From CBDEUK01 sp965250225 (lineage in GTDB: Bacteria > Pseudomonadota > Gammaproteobacteria > Eutrophobiales > Eutrophobiaceae), in NCBI GenBank assembly GCA_965250225.1, contig CBDFNQ010000038.1, positions 264,746-328,745 of the forward strand: a stretch of DNA of 64,000 bases. Direction: 5' to 3'. The notes under the pieces were generated by a model. The model made no database searches. It saw only the letters and a program-made list of their open reading frames with translations, and had not been told where the DNA came from. A program made the position numbers and the translations under genes. How positions within the stretch are numbered: position 1 is the stretch's first letter; every line of letters begins with the position of its first letter. Of the stretch, positions 32,763-41,111 are shown piece by piece.

Positions 32763-33527
32763 GTGGATCTAGCAACGACGATTGGCATGGTTGTCGCACT
32801 TGGTATCATCATGGCAGCTATTATCATGGGTAGCAGTCCCATCATGTTTGTTAACGTGCCATCGATACTCATTGTTGGTGGTGGAACTGTCGGTGTCGTG
32901 CTGATGCAGTTCACCCTGGGCCAGTTTCTAGGTGCATTCAAAGTCGCCCTCAAGGGTTTTTTTAACAAGTCCCAAAGTCCAGAGGAACTGATTGAGGTCA
33001 CGGTTGATCTGGCAGATACCGCCCGCAAAGGTGGCCTGTTAGCTCTGGAAGAAAAGGACACCGGCATTCCATTTTATCAAATGGGAATTCAAATGATGGT
33101 CGATGGTCATGAGCCGGAGGTCGTTCGATCAATGATGGTCAGTGAAATGAATCTCACAGTCGACCGCCATGACATAGGTAAAAAGATCTTCAAGGCCATA
33201 GGCGATATGGCACCAGCGATGGGTATGATTGGTACATTGATCGGGCTGGTACAGATGTTGTCCAATATGGAAGATCCAAAATCAATTGGCCCAGCGATGG
33301 CTGTTGCATTATTGACCACACTTTATGGCGCAATGATTGCCAATATGTTTGCCCTGCCGCTTGCTGAAAAACTCGGGCTACGAAGCGACGAAGAACGATT
33401 GACCAAATCCATGATCATTGATGGCGTCACTGGCATTCAGGAAGGGCGAAACCCAAAAATCATCGCCAGCATGTTAGCAACCTACCTTCCCGGCTCTAAA
33501 CGCGACAGCGAAGACGCACAAGAATAA
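32763..33527 (+). CDS. pomA: Flagellar motor stator protein PomA (sodium-type MotA)
   Basis: PomA forms the five-fold ring of the stator that drives flagellar rotation. The 254-residue protein has four membrane segments: two N-terminal (ATTIGMVVALGIIMAAIIMG and a VNVPSILIVGGGTVGVVLMQ segment) and two after a cytoplasmic loop (APAMGMIGTLIGLVQMLSNM and AMAVALLTTLYGAMIANMFA). The loop carries charged residues that contact FliG (RKGGLLALEEKD). The sequence is nearest to Vibrio PomA, which implies sodium rather than proton flow, though this is not proven. GTG at 32763 with AAAGGAGA upstream is a good start. pomB follows by 12 bases. Flagellar genes are otherwise absent here. Confidence 0.94.
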   Translation: MDLATTIGMVVALGIIMAAIIMGSSPIMFVNVPSILIVGGGTVGVVLMQFTLGQFLGAFKVALKGFFNKSQSPEELIEVTVDLADTARKGGLLALEEKDTGIPFYQMGIQMMVDGHEPEVVRSMMVSEMNLTVDRHDIGKKIFKAIGDMAPAMGMIGTLIGLVQMLSNMEDPKSIGPAMAVALLTTLYGAMIANMFALPLAEKLGLRSDEERLTKSMIIDGVTGIQEGRNPKIIASMLATYLPGSKRDSEDAQE

Positions 33528-33539
33528 TTATTAAAGATT

Positions 33540-34877
33540 ATGAGTAACGAAGCTCCTCCAAAAAAAAATGAAGGCGGTGGCGCACCAGCCTGGGTAATGA
33601 CCTTTGCCGATCTGATGTCATTACTGATGTGCTTTTTTGTTTTATTACTCTCCTTTGCCGAAATGGATCTGTTGAAATTTAAGCAGATTTCCGGTTCTAT
33701 GAAATTGGCATTTGGTGTACAACGTGAGATTAAAGCCAGTGAAATGCCAAAAGGTACGAGTGTCATCGCACGAGAATTCAGTCCAGGAAAACCAACACCG
33801 ACTCTGGTTACTGAAGTTCGTCAACAAACCATCGACGAAACTAAACAAACACTGGAATTCACAGATGCTACTACTGAAAAAGATGATGAAAACACTGCTG
33901 AACAGATGAACGATGTAGAAGATGCTCCGATTCAAAAAAAACAAGATTCAGAAACACCAAATGATGATCAGATGGAATATCAGTTAAAAACACTAAAGGT
34001 AATAGTCGAAGAATTGAAACAGGATGTGTCGGAGCTTTCAGAACAACTCGAAGACAAAATGTCTGAGGAAGAAAAACAAGCCATGGATGAGGCAGAAGAA
34101 AAACTTGCCTCCATTGAAGAAAAAATAGAAGAAATCATTCAATTACAAAGTGAAATAGAACCAGAAAAAATCTATATCACTGAAGAAGTTGTGGAAAAAA
34201 CACAGGAAGACACAGAAAAATTGTTACAGGCATTAGCGCCAGAGATCAAAGAAGGTCTGGTGAGTATTGAGACAGAAGATAATAAAATCTTGTTACGCAT
34301 TAAGGAGAAAGGCTCCTTCCCTTCTGGTTCAGCAACAATGAAAGGTGGTTTCTTTCCAGTCATCAATAAATTAAAAGTTGCACTAAAGGACATTGATGGC
34401 AAAGTAATCGTTTCAGGACACACCGATAATATTCCGATCAAGACTAAGAGATTCCGTTCAAACTGGGAATTGTCTTCATCTCGTGCCGTTACGGTTGTCC
34501 ATGAATTATTAAATAAGAGTCAATTAGATATTGAACGATTTACCGTAGAAGGACTGGGTTCGGCCTATCCTATCGTACCAAATGATAGTTCTGAAAATCG
34601 TGCATTAAACCGTCGGGTTGAACTGACTATTATCCAGGGTGAGAATGATCAAATAGATGAAAAGTCTGCAGAAGAAGAACTTCAACAGGAAGTTTCAGAA
34701 GACAAAATAATATCAGCGGAAGAAAATGAAATAATTGGTGCCGATAAAATAATAATAACCAAAGACGAAATCCAGATCCCTGCACCAGAAGAGAAGAATG
34801 CTCAGGAAAATGAAATTATTGATACGGTTGATCTAAAAACCAGAATTCAATCCATCTCTGGATCTTTAACTAATTAG
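33540..34877 (+). CDS. pomB: Stator protein PomB/MotB with extra acidic coiled regions
   Basis: The 445-residue partner of PomA has a membrane helix (WVMTFADLMSLLMCFFVLLL) with the ion-binding aspartate at Asp24 in FADLM. The OmpA-like peptidoglycan-binding domain lies around 230-380 (VSGHTDNIPIKTKRFRSNWE, NRALNRRVELTI). It is unusual in length: MotB/PomB proteins are normally about 300-330 residues. A Glu/Lys-rich predicted coiled coil (about 135-215) sits between the plug and the OmpA domain, and a disordered acidic tail follows (about 385-445, with repeated EENEI/KIIITKDEI-like pieces). The extended linker should place the anchor farther from the membrane. It is followed by a PilZ gene. 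Confidence 0.92.
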   Translation: MSNEAPPKKNEGGGAPAWVMTFADLMSLLMCFFVLLLSFAEMDLLKFKQISGSMKLAFGVQREIKASEMPKGTSVIAREFSPGKPTPTLVTEVRQQTIDETKQTLEFTDATTEKDDENTAEQMNDVEDAPIQKKQDSETPNDDQMEYQLKTLKVIVEELKQDVSELSEQLEDKMSEEEKQAMDEAEEKLASIEEKIEEIIQLQSEIEPEKIYITEEVVEKTQEDTEKLLQALAPEIKEGLVSIETEDNKILLRIKEKGSFPSGSATMKGGFFPVINKLKVALKDIDGKVIVSGHTDNIPIKTKRFRSNWELSSSRAVTVVHELLNKSQLDIERFTVEGLGSAYPIVPNDSSENRALNRRVELTIIQGENDQIDEKSAEEELQQEVSEDKIISAEENEIIGADKIIITKDEIQIPAPEEKNAQENEIIDTVDLKTRIQSISGSLTN

Positions 34878-34895
34878 TTATCATGGTTACTAACA

Positions 34896-35465
34896 ATGAA
34901 TGAACGTAGACGTTATTACCGAATGGAAGATACGATCACTTTAAAGTATCAAATTATGGAAGATCATGATTACGAACAGGAAATTCAATTTGCAGAAATT
35001 GACTATATCAAACAATCTGATATTCACCATACATCCAGTGGATACGACAGCAGGATAGAAGAACTCACTCAGCAATTAACCAGTAAAGATCCTCTGGTTT
35101 CCGAGATTGTCACACTCCTTAACAAAAAAATATCATTAATGGAGTTAATGTTAAAGAATCAAACCACTGAAGATGTGTTTAAAAATAGTATGGATTCTAT
35201 AAATATCAGTGGCAGTGGCATTGCTTTTATTTCGGAAAAACCTTTACAGGAAGACACTCCTCTAAAAATAGAATTGCTATTGGAACCTGAAAATGAAATT
35301 CTATCACTTCTTGCCAAAGTCATCAGTTGTCGTGAAGAGGAAAATAATAGTTACATCATTGCAGTCGATTATGAAGGTATCAGTGAAGATGATCGTGAAA
35401 AAATCATCCAGCATGTTGTGAAAAAGCAGACCCTGGCGTTAAAACAACGCAGTAAATCAAATTAG
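34896..35465 (+). CDS. PilZ domain protein downstream of pomAB
   Basis: The 189-residue cytoplasmic protein opens MNERRRYYRMEDTITLKYQI, the RxxxR c-di-GMP-binding start of PilZ domains. NISGSGIAFISEKPLQED near residue 107 is the (D/N)xSxxG motif. A helical insert of about 70 residues (RIEELTQQLTSKDPLVSEIV and following) lies between the two motif strands, so the domain is interrupted by a predicted coiled segment. It is 18 bases after pomB and likely co-transcribed, so it may couple c-di-GMP to stator function, as YcgR does in enteric bacteria. The coupling is inferred from position. Confidence 0.85.
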   Translation: MNERRRYYRMEDTITLKYQIMEDHDYEQEIQFAEIDYIKQSDIHHTSSGYDSRIEELTQQLTSKDPLVSEIVTLLNKKISLMELMLKNQTTEDVFKNSMDSINISGSGIAFISEKPLQEDTPLKIELLLEPENEILSLLAKVISCREEENNSYIIAVDYEGISEDDREKIIQHVVKKQTLALKQRSKSN

Positions 35466-35499
35466 TCTATAACGACAATATAAATCCAAAATCCTGGCA

Positions 35500-36066
35500 T
35501 CAGGTCTTCGGTAAAGTAACACCTTTCTGTCCCTGGTATTTTCCATCCCGATCTTTGTAAGATGTTTCACAAATTTCATCCGATTCAAGAAAGATCATTT
35601 GAGCAACACCTTCATTTGCATAAATCTTGGCCGGAAGATTTGTTGTGTTTGAGAATTCCAGTGTTACGTGCCCTTCCCATTCGGGTTCCAGTGGTGTGAC
35701 ATTGACGATAATTCCACAACGTGCATAAGTTGATTTTCCTAAACAGATTGTCAATACGTTTCTCGGAATACGAAAATATTCAACGGTGCTGGCTAGAACA
35801 AAGGCGTTGGGTGGAATAATGCAATGATCGGCTTTGACATCGACAAAACTATCTTCATCAAAGTTTTTCGGATCAACTGTTGCTGAATGCACATTGGTGA
35901 AAATTTTAAATTCATCGGTACAACGCACGTCATAACCATAACTCGACGTACCATAAGAAATCAGGCGTTCACCATTATTGAATTTTATTTGCGACGGCTC
36001 GAAAGGTTCAATCATATTATCGGATTCCACCATGCGGCGGATCCATTTGTCCGATTTAACACTCAT
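35500..36066 (-). CDS. dcd: dCTP deaminase Dcd
   Basis: Dcd converts dCTP to dUTP in thymidylate synthesis. The 188-residue protein has the family trimer fold with SYGTSSYGYDVRCTDEFKIF, FVLASTVEYFRIPRNVLTIC and STYARCGIIVNVTPLEPEWE. The last includes the catalytic Glu and the Ser-Arg-containing loop. HVTLEFSNTTNLPAKIYANE follows as in the E. coli enzyme. The length is close to the 193 residues of E. coli Dcd. It starts five bases after apbC ends, so the two share a transcript, an arrangement seen in several gammaproteobacteria. No unusual change was found. Confidence 0.96.
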   Translation of the reverse strand: MSVKSDKWIRRMVESDNMIEPFEPSQIKFNNGERLISYGTSSYGYDVRCTDEFKIFTNVHSATVDPKNFDEDSFVDVKADHCIIPPNAFVLASTVEYFRIPRNVLTICLGKSTYARCGIIVNVTPLEPEWEGHVTLEFSNTTNLPAKIYANEGVAQMIFLESDEICETSYKDRDGKYQGQKGVTLPKT

Positions 36067-36071
36067 TATTT

Positions 36072-37163
36072 TTAATTATTCTCAACAATAATTTTTGGAA
36101 ATTTATTACTGTAATCTTTTGCCTGCATGGAAAGTTTTGCTGCCATCTTTATGGCTATGTCACGATAGATTAGTGAGCTAGATGAATCAGGCTGCATAGC
36201 AACTGTCGGTTTACCATGATCCACTCCTTCACGAATACTAATTTCCAGAGGCAGTTCTCCTAAAAGATCAATGTCATATTGTTTCGCCATAGCCTCACCA
36301 CCACCTGAACCAAAGATGTGTTCTTCATGACCGCATTCACTACAAATATGAGTGCTCATATTTTCGATCACGCCCAACACCGGGACATTGACCTTTTCAA
36401 ACATCTTGAGTGCCTTGCGTGCATCAAGCAAAGCGATGTCCTGTGGCGTGGTGACTATCACGGTACCGCTGAGAGGAATTTTTTGAGACAAGGTCAATTG
36501 AATATCGCCAGTGCCTGGAGGAAGATCAATGATCAAGTAATCCAGTTCTTGCCAATTGGTATCGCGGATCATTTGTTCTAACGCACCGGTTGCCATCGGC
36601 CCGCGCCAGATCATCGGTGACTCTTCATCGATCATGTAACCAATCGACATAGACTGCAGACCATAACTGACATTAGGTTCTAACGATTTGCCATCTTTGG
36701 TATCGGGCTTGCCCTGAAAACCCAGCATACGTGGCTGACTGGGGCCATAGATATCCGCATCCAGGATACCGACCGTAGCGCCCTCTGCCAGTAGTGCTAA
36801 GGCTAAATTAATCGATGTTGTGGACTTACCCACCCCGCCCTTGCCCGAAGCCACGGCGATGGTATTTTTGACACCGGGCAACACGTCTACCCCACGTTGC
36901 ACAGAACGCGAAGCAATTTTTTGCTCGATTGAAATCTCGACCTTGGAGATACCGGAAACACCTTCCAGAGTCGCTGCCAGTGAACGTTTCAGCTCATCTG
37001 CATAATTTTTTATAGGGAATCCAGCTTCAATAAGGATTTTGACATCGCCATTATTGATCTGGATGTCTTTGACGCATTTTGCAGCCACCAGGTCTGAATC
37101 CAGATAGCGATCGTGGTACTGGCTTAAGGCCTGTTCTATTTGGGTTTGATTTAATTCCGGCAT
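36072..37163 (-). CDS. apbC: Iron-sulfur carrier protein ApbC/Mrp
   Basis: ApbC is a P-loop NTPase that carries [4Fe-4S] clusters to apo-proteins. The 363-residue protein has an N-terminal FeS-assembly (DUF59/MIP18-like) domain (about 1-90). The P-loop is AVASGKGGVGKSTTSINLAL, with switch DADIYGPSQPRMLG, DLPPGTGDIQLTLSQK, and the cluster cysteines CSECG near residue 272. These are the marks of the Mrp/NBP35 class. The gene lies upstream of dcd on the same strand, with the response regulator gene further upstream. metG, often next to mrp in enterics, is 4 kb away on the other strand. All motifs are present. Confidence 0.94.
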   Translation of the reverse strand: MPELNQTQIEQALSQYHDRYLDSDLVAAKCVKDIQINNGDVKILIEAGFPIKNYADELKRSLAATLEGVSGISKVEISIEQKIASRSVQRGVDVLPGVKNTIAVASGKGGVGKSTTSINLALALLAEGATVGILDADIYGPSQPRMLGFQGKPDTKDGKSLEPNVSYGLQSMSIGYMIDEESPMIWRGPMATGALEQMIRDTNWQELDYLIIDLPPGTGDIQLTLSQKIPLSGTVIVTTPQDIALLDARKALKMFEKVNVPVLGVIENMSTHICSECGHEEHIFGSGGGEAMAKQYDIDLLGELPLEISIREGVDHGKPTVAMQPDSSSSLIYRDIAIKMAAKLSMQAKDYSNKFPKIIVENN

Positions 37164-37232
37164 ACTTCCAACACAGTGTTATACATTTAAGGAACGCCAT
37201 ATTAACACAGCCTCAAACGGTGGTGGGTAATT

Positions 37233-37913
37233 TTACGGTTCGAAACGGTAACCCACGCCGTGAATAGTGCGGATGATTTGCGGGTCTTTCGGATCTAACT
37301 CGATCCGTTTACGCAACTTGGATATGTGTTGATCCAGTGTTCGACTGCTGGGCAGGTAATTGTGTCCCCAACATTCATTAAATAATGTATCCCTGTCGAT
37401 AACCTTAGCCGGGTGATCATGCAGTAACCGCAAAATTTTAATGTCACGCAGACTCAATTCGATTTGTTGCTCTCCACGTTGAGCACGCAACTCATCGGGA
37501 ACGACTGTTAGATCCTTCATCTGTAGCTGGACAGGCTCGGAGGAGTCATCGGATAGGCAACGTCGTGTTATCGCTCTGATACGGGCAATGACTTCACGCG
37601 TACCAAACGGTTTGACGATAAAATCATCAGCTCCGAGTTCAAGGCCAACCACGCGATCAATTTCCTCTGATTTAGCACTGAGAAAAATAACCGGCACCGT
37701 TTTATTCAACTGACGTATTTCCCGACACATCTGGTAACCATCTTTTTCTGGCATCATGATATCCAGCACAATAAAATCTGGTGCTTCTGCTTTAAACAAG
37801 TCGATTGCTTCTCCACCATCAGCAGCAGGAATTACCTCATACCCTTCACCGGATAATAGAGTTTGCAAACCCTCACGAATGTATTGATCGTCTTCCGCAA
37901 TCAAAATTTTCAC
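37233..37913 (-). CDS. OmpR-type response regulator
   Basis: The 226-residue protein has a receiver domain (1-120) with EDDQ acidic pair, phosphoacceptor Asp51 in IVLDIMMPEKDG, and the later PVIFLSAKSEE and GADDFIVKPFG. A winged-helix DNA-binding domain follows (about 135-226) with ELSLRDIKILRLLHDHPAKV, RTLDQHISKLRKRIE and IRTIHGVGYRFEP at the end. It is transcribed after the histidine kinase gene with a four-base overlap, so both form a cognate pair. A von Willebrand A protein gene lies just upstream of the kinase and might be a regulated or accessory gene. The signal is unknown. Confidence 0.93.
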   Translation of the reverse strand: MKILIAEDDQYIREGLQTLLSGEGYEVIPAADGGEAIDLFKAEAPDFIVLDIMMPEKDGYQMCREIRQLNKTVPVIFLSAKSEEIDRVVGLELGADDFIVKPFGTREVIARIRAITRRCLSDDSSEPVQLQMKDLTVVPDELRAQRGEQQIELSLRDIKILRLLHDHPAKVIDRDTLFNECWGHNYLPSSRTLDQHISKLRKRIELDPKDPQIIRTIHGVGYRFEP

Positions 37914-39502
37914 ACTTTTTCTCCAACAACCGATGTAGGTAGAGTTATCTCAAAACAACTCCCCTGTTCCGTTTTGATTAAGACAATATCACCATCGTGT
38001 AAACGTGCAAGCTGGCGCGCAATGTTCAAACCTATCCCGGTTCCTGAAACACCATCACTCAACTTACTACTGATCCGATAAAAGGGTTCAAAAATATTTT
38101 GTTGTTCTTTCATTGGGATACCAGGGCCGTGATCAATCACTTGAATGATGGTGTTGTCTGAATTTATTTCATGTGTGATCTCCAGATAACCACCAGTTGC
38201 GGCGTATTTTTCAACATTGCCAATTAAATTATTCAGAATTTGTTCCAGCGCATCTGGATCAATTTCTACCTCAGGAAACTCGCTTTTCTTATAAATGATT
38301 TTAACATTCTTCTGTTCCAGTCCCGGGCGAAATGTTTCAATACATTTATTGATCACATCACTCACATGAGTAGCACATGTTTGTAACTTAAGATGCTGAC
38401 GTTCTGATCGACCAAAGGATAATACATTGGAGATTAAACGCGACAGGCGCTGGCTCTCTGTTGTGATCACATTGAGATAATGTTTAGTCGTTGATCCTTC
38501 TTCATCAACAGCATCATCGAGTAATTCCGCATACATGCGTATGTTTGTCAATGGTGTTTTCAATTCATGTGACACCTGATTCACAAAATTAACACGTTGC
38601 GCTGCCATTATCGCATCATGTCGAAATTCCCGATACAGATACAAGGCCATCAAACCCAGACACACAGTAAAGATGGCAACAATTCCCAGCACATGAAAAC
38701 GTTTGTATGAAATGAGCGATGTGTTTTTTGGTGAAAAATATTCAAGGTTCCAACCAGATAATGGAGGACTCAATGATAAGCGTTGCAGAGGAATATCCGA
38801 ATCCGTTATCGAATAACTGCCCCATTGATACACCATGTCACCTCCGCTATCAATCAGACGAATACGATCATCTGAAATCTCTGCAACGGATGTGTCTGGT
38901 AATAGTACGATCAAATCCGATTTGATCCGCGTAGTGTCCAGATCAGCACCTAGAACTGTACCGTTTGCAGTTTGCAACCAGTAGGCTAGATTCAAGCCAT
39001 TACCCCAGAACCATGTGTACCAACCTTGTTTATTCGGTTTGTAAATTTTTTTTTGTAACGATGAAAACGAATTGACTTGTTCGATCTCATCCAGACTGAC
39101 CGATGTGCTTTGGAACAAGGTCTGGTCTTGCCACAAGATCTGACTTCGCTGTAAAAACTCCTCTTCACGACGGATTAATTCAGCGTTTGGCTGTGGATAG
39201 ATACGCTCGCCATTTTGTTGGATCACAAAAGATTGTCGAATCAGCGGATACGTGTTGGTTATATCCCTCCAATCATCGATACCATCCATTCTACTCAGCA
39301 TTAGCCCCAATTCCTGTTGATGACTGATCATATAACGCTGTATGTCTTTATCAATATTTTTTAATTGTTCAATGATGAGTTTATTAAAACGTACTTCCTG
39401 CATGGATTGTTCCTGGGACAACATACGAAAGCCCAACCAGGAAAGTATCAAGACGGGAATCAACACCATGGTGATTAAAAGAATTGTGAAACGTTTATTC
39501 AT
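37910..39502 (-). CDS. Membrane sensor histidine kinase
   Basis: The 530-residue sensor has a first membrane helix at 5-27 (FTILLITMVLIPVLILSWLG), an external domain of about 245 residues, and a second helix at about 270-290 (VLGIVAIFTVCLGLMALYLY). The cytoplasmic kinase core includes VSHELKTPLTNIRMYAELLD (phospho-acceptor His312), the N box (NNLIGNVEKYA), DHGPGIPM, and GVSGTGIGLNIA. It lacks HAMP and PAS domains by eye. It is upstream of its response regulator. The external part includes a GNGLNLAYWLQT segment and looks like a double-PAS/dCache-type domain, which would bind a small ligand, but this is a guess. Confidence 0.93.
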   Translation of the reverse strand: MNKRFTILLITMVLIPVLILSWLGFRMLSQEQSMQEVRFNKLIIEQLKNIDKDIQRYMISHQQELGLMLSRMDGIDDWRDITNTYPLIRQSFVIQQNGERIYPQPNAELIRREEEFLQRSQILWQDQTLFQSTSVSLDEIEQVNSFSSLQKKIYKPNKQGWYTWFWGNGLNLAYWLQTANGTVLGADLDTTRIKSDLIVLLPDTSVAEISDDRIRLIDSGGDMVYQWGSYSITDSDIPLQRLSLSPPLSGWNLEYFSPKNTSLISYKRFHVLGIVAIFTVCLGLMALYLYREFRHDAIMAAQRVNFVNQVSHELKTPLTNIRMYAELLDDAVDEEGSTTKHYLNVITTESQRLSRLISNVLSFGRSERQHLKLQTCATHVSDVINKCIETFRPGLEQKNVKIIYKKSEFPEVEIDPDALEQILNNLIGNVEKYAATGGYLEITHEINSDNTIIQVIDHGPGIPMKEQQNIFEPFYRISSKLSDGVSGTGIGLNIARQLARLHDGDIVLIKTEQGSCFEITLPTSVVGEKV

Positions 39503-39549
39503 AAATAGGAATCAGCCCGATAAACGGGCTGATATGATTGCCTTATGAT

Positions 39550-40902
39550 TTATTTATACGATTGCTTCGAACGCGTGTATTCCTTTTCCTTTAATTTCTT
39601 TCGATTCAAATTCCAGTCTTTATCATCGAGTTGTTTAGCGTCTTCTTCTGCCTCAACGGCCTGTTGACGAAGCTTATCAGATTTTAAACTCGCAGCATTG
39701 GTAGAAAGATAATCACCGACCGCACCTAATGCGGCTTCTGCTTGTTCGATTTTTCCTTCATCACGTAACAAGATGGCTTCCTTACTTTTTTCGACCGCTA
39801 TCTGTTCAACCGTTGAAACCATGACTTCATTATTGGTGTTCTTTTTTACCCTGTCTGCGGAAGTGCTAAAACTCACATTGGCCTTAGCCACCAGTTTTTC
39901 CGAACGACCGTTAAAAATATCATCATAGGAAACATCAACATCGGCAATGCTCTGTTGAGAACCATCGTCATTTGACGATACGTCAACCTCTAACAGGACA
40001 TATTTTTCCTGTGCCCGGTATAACTGTCCTATTTTGATTTTCACCGTTTGACCGATGATCTCAGCTTCCCGTCCAATCACACGCAAAGGTTTAACACCAT
40101 TATTACAATAGATCGTAATGACCGCGCCATTCGCTACCACCGATAATGCATTCTCCAGTTCGCGATCAAATATCTGTGCAAGGTCTGTCGCGTTTTCTGC
40201 AAAACTGTGATTACCATCGCTGTAACCCGCCAGATCCGTCATCAAGTCTTCATTATAACCCAATCCTAAACCAATCGTGGTCACACTGATGCCTTCCTTA
40301 CCCAAGGACATACCCAGTTGACCCAGTTCCTGTGGAGTACTAGGACCGACATTGGCCAGACCATCGGATAATAAAATCACGCGATTGACCATTTGAGTTT
40401 CTAAAAATTTTCTTACCTCGCCTGCACCTTTACTGACACCGGAAAACAACGCGGTACTGCCATTGGCATCGATGCGTTGAATGGCGCGGATGATGGCGTT
40501 CTTATCTGTCACTCGTGTTGCTGGCCAGACCACTTCAACGGTATCGTCATAGGTCACAATCGAAACAATATCATTGTTCGATAAACGTTGAATCGCCATT
40601 ACCGCGGCATCCTTTGCCTGAGCCATTTTTTGTCCCTGCATAGAACCCGATTTATCTAATACAATGGAAAGATTGATGGGTGGTCGAGCTTGAATATTGC
40701 CATCATCCAGACCGGTTAAACCGATCTTGAGATAAGCCTTCTGTTGCTGACCGGCCAGCATAATTGGCTGACCTAAGGCAACGTTCAACTCGATCTCCTG
40801 TTTAACATCCGATACCGTAGCACTGGTTTGAACCGAGACCACGGCCAAACAGGCTAATAAAGAATACGCTACTGCTGATAGGATACTTCGTAAATACGTC
40901 AT
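39550..40902 (-). CDS. Exported von Willebrand factor A domain protein
   Basis: The 450-residue protein has a signal peptide (SILSAVAYSLLACLAVVSVQ, cleavage near residue 28) and a beta-rich leader. A VWA domain follows at about 75-250 with an intact metal-ion site: DKSGSMQG, DIVSIVTYDD, GSTALFSG and ILLSDGLANVGP. The C-terminal third is helical and ends with a Lys/Glu-rich coiled tail (EAEEDAKQLDDKDWNLNRKK). It may bind a partner or matrix in the periplasm. It sits upstream of the histidine kinase pair on the same strand with a gap of 47 bases, so it may be in the same operon. No sortase motif or VIT domain was found. Confidence 0.88.
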   Translation of the reverse strand: MTYLRSILSAVAYSLLACLAVVSVQTSATVSDVKQEIELNVALGQPIMLAGQQQKAYLKIGLTGLDDGNIQARPPINLSIVLDKSGSMQGQKMAQAKDAAVMAIQRLSNNDIVSIVTYDDTVEVVWPATRVTDKNAIIRAIQRIDANGSTALFSGVSKGAGEVRKFLETQMVNRVILLSDGLANVGPSTPQELGQLGMSLGKEGISVTTIGLGLGYNEDLMTDLAGYSDGNHSFAENATDLAQIFDRELENALSVVANGAVITIYCNNGVKPLRVIGREAEIIGQTVKIKIGQLYRAQEKYVLLEVDVSSNDDGSQQSIADVDVSYDDIFNGRSEKLVAKANVSFSTSADRVKKNTNNEVMVSTVEQIAVEKSKEAILLRDEGKIEQAEAALGAVGDYLSTNAASLKSDKLRQQAVEAEEDAKQLDDKDWNLNRKKLKEKEYTRSKQSYK

Positions 40903-41111
40903 TAGTTTTTCTCCTGTTACAAAATCACATTATCTGTAACGGTTAACATATCCGTAATGGGTTAAGCCTTGGTGAAATTTAAGTAAAAGAAATGTAAAAG
41001 ATTTGTAAAATTATAACTAGTGTACAGTTGATTCCACAAATTATTGAGATTGGCCTTGCACCAGATAAATGATACCTTTCACGACTTTTTCCGAGATGCG
41101 ATAATAGCGAC

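Noticed and set aside
37233..40902. Sortase-linked two-component and VWA system
   Set aside because: No sortase gene, no sorting signal and no VIT domain were found, so the trio is described without that label.
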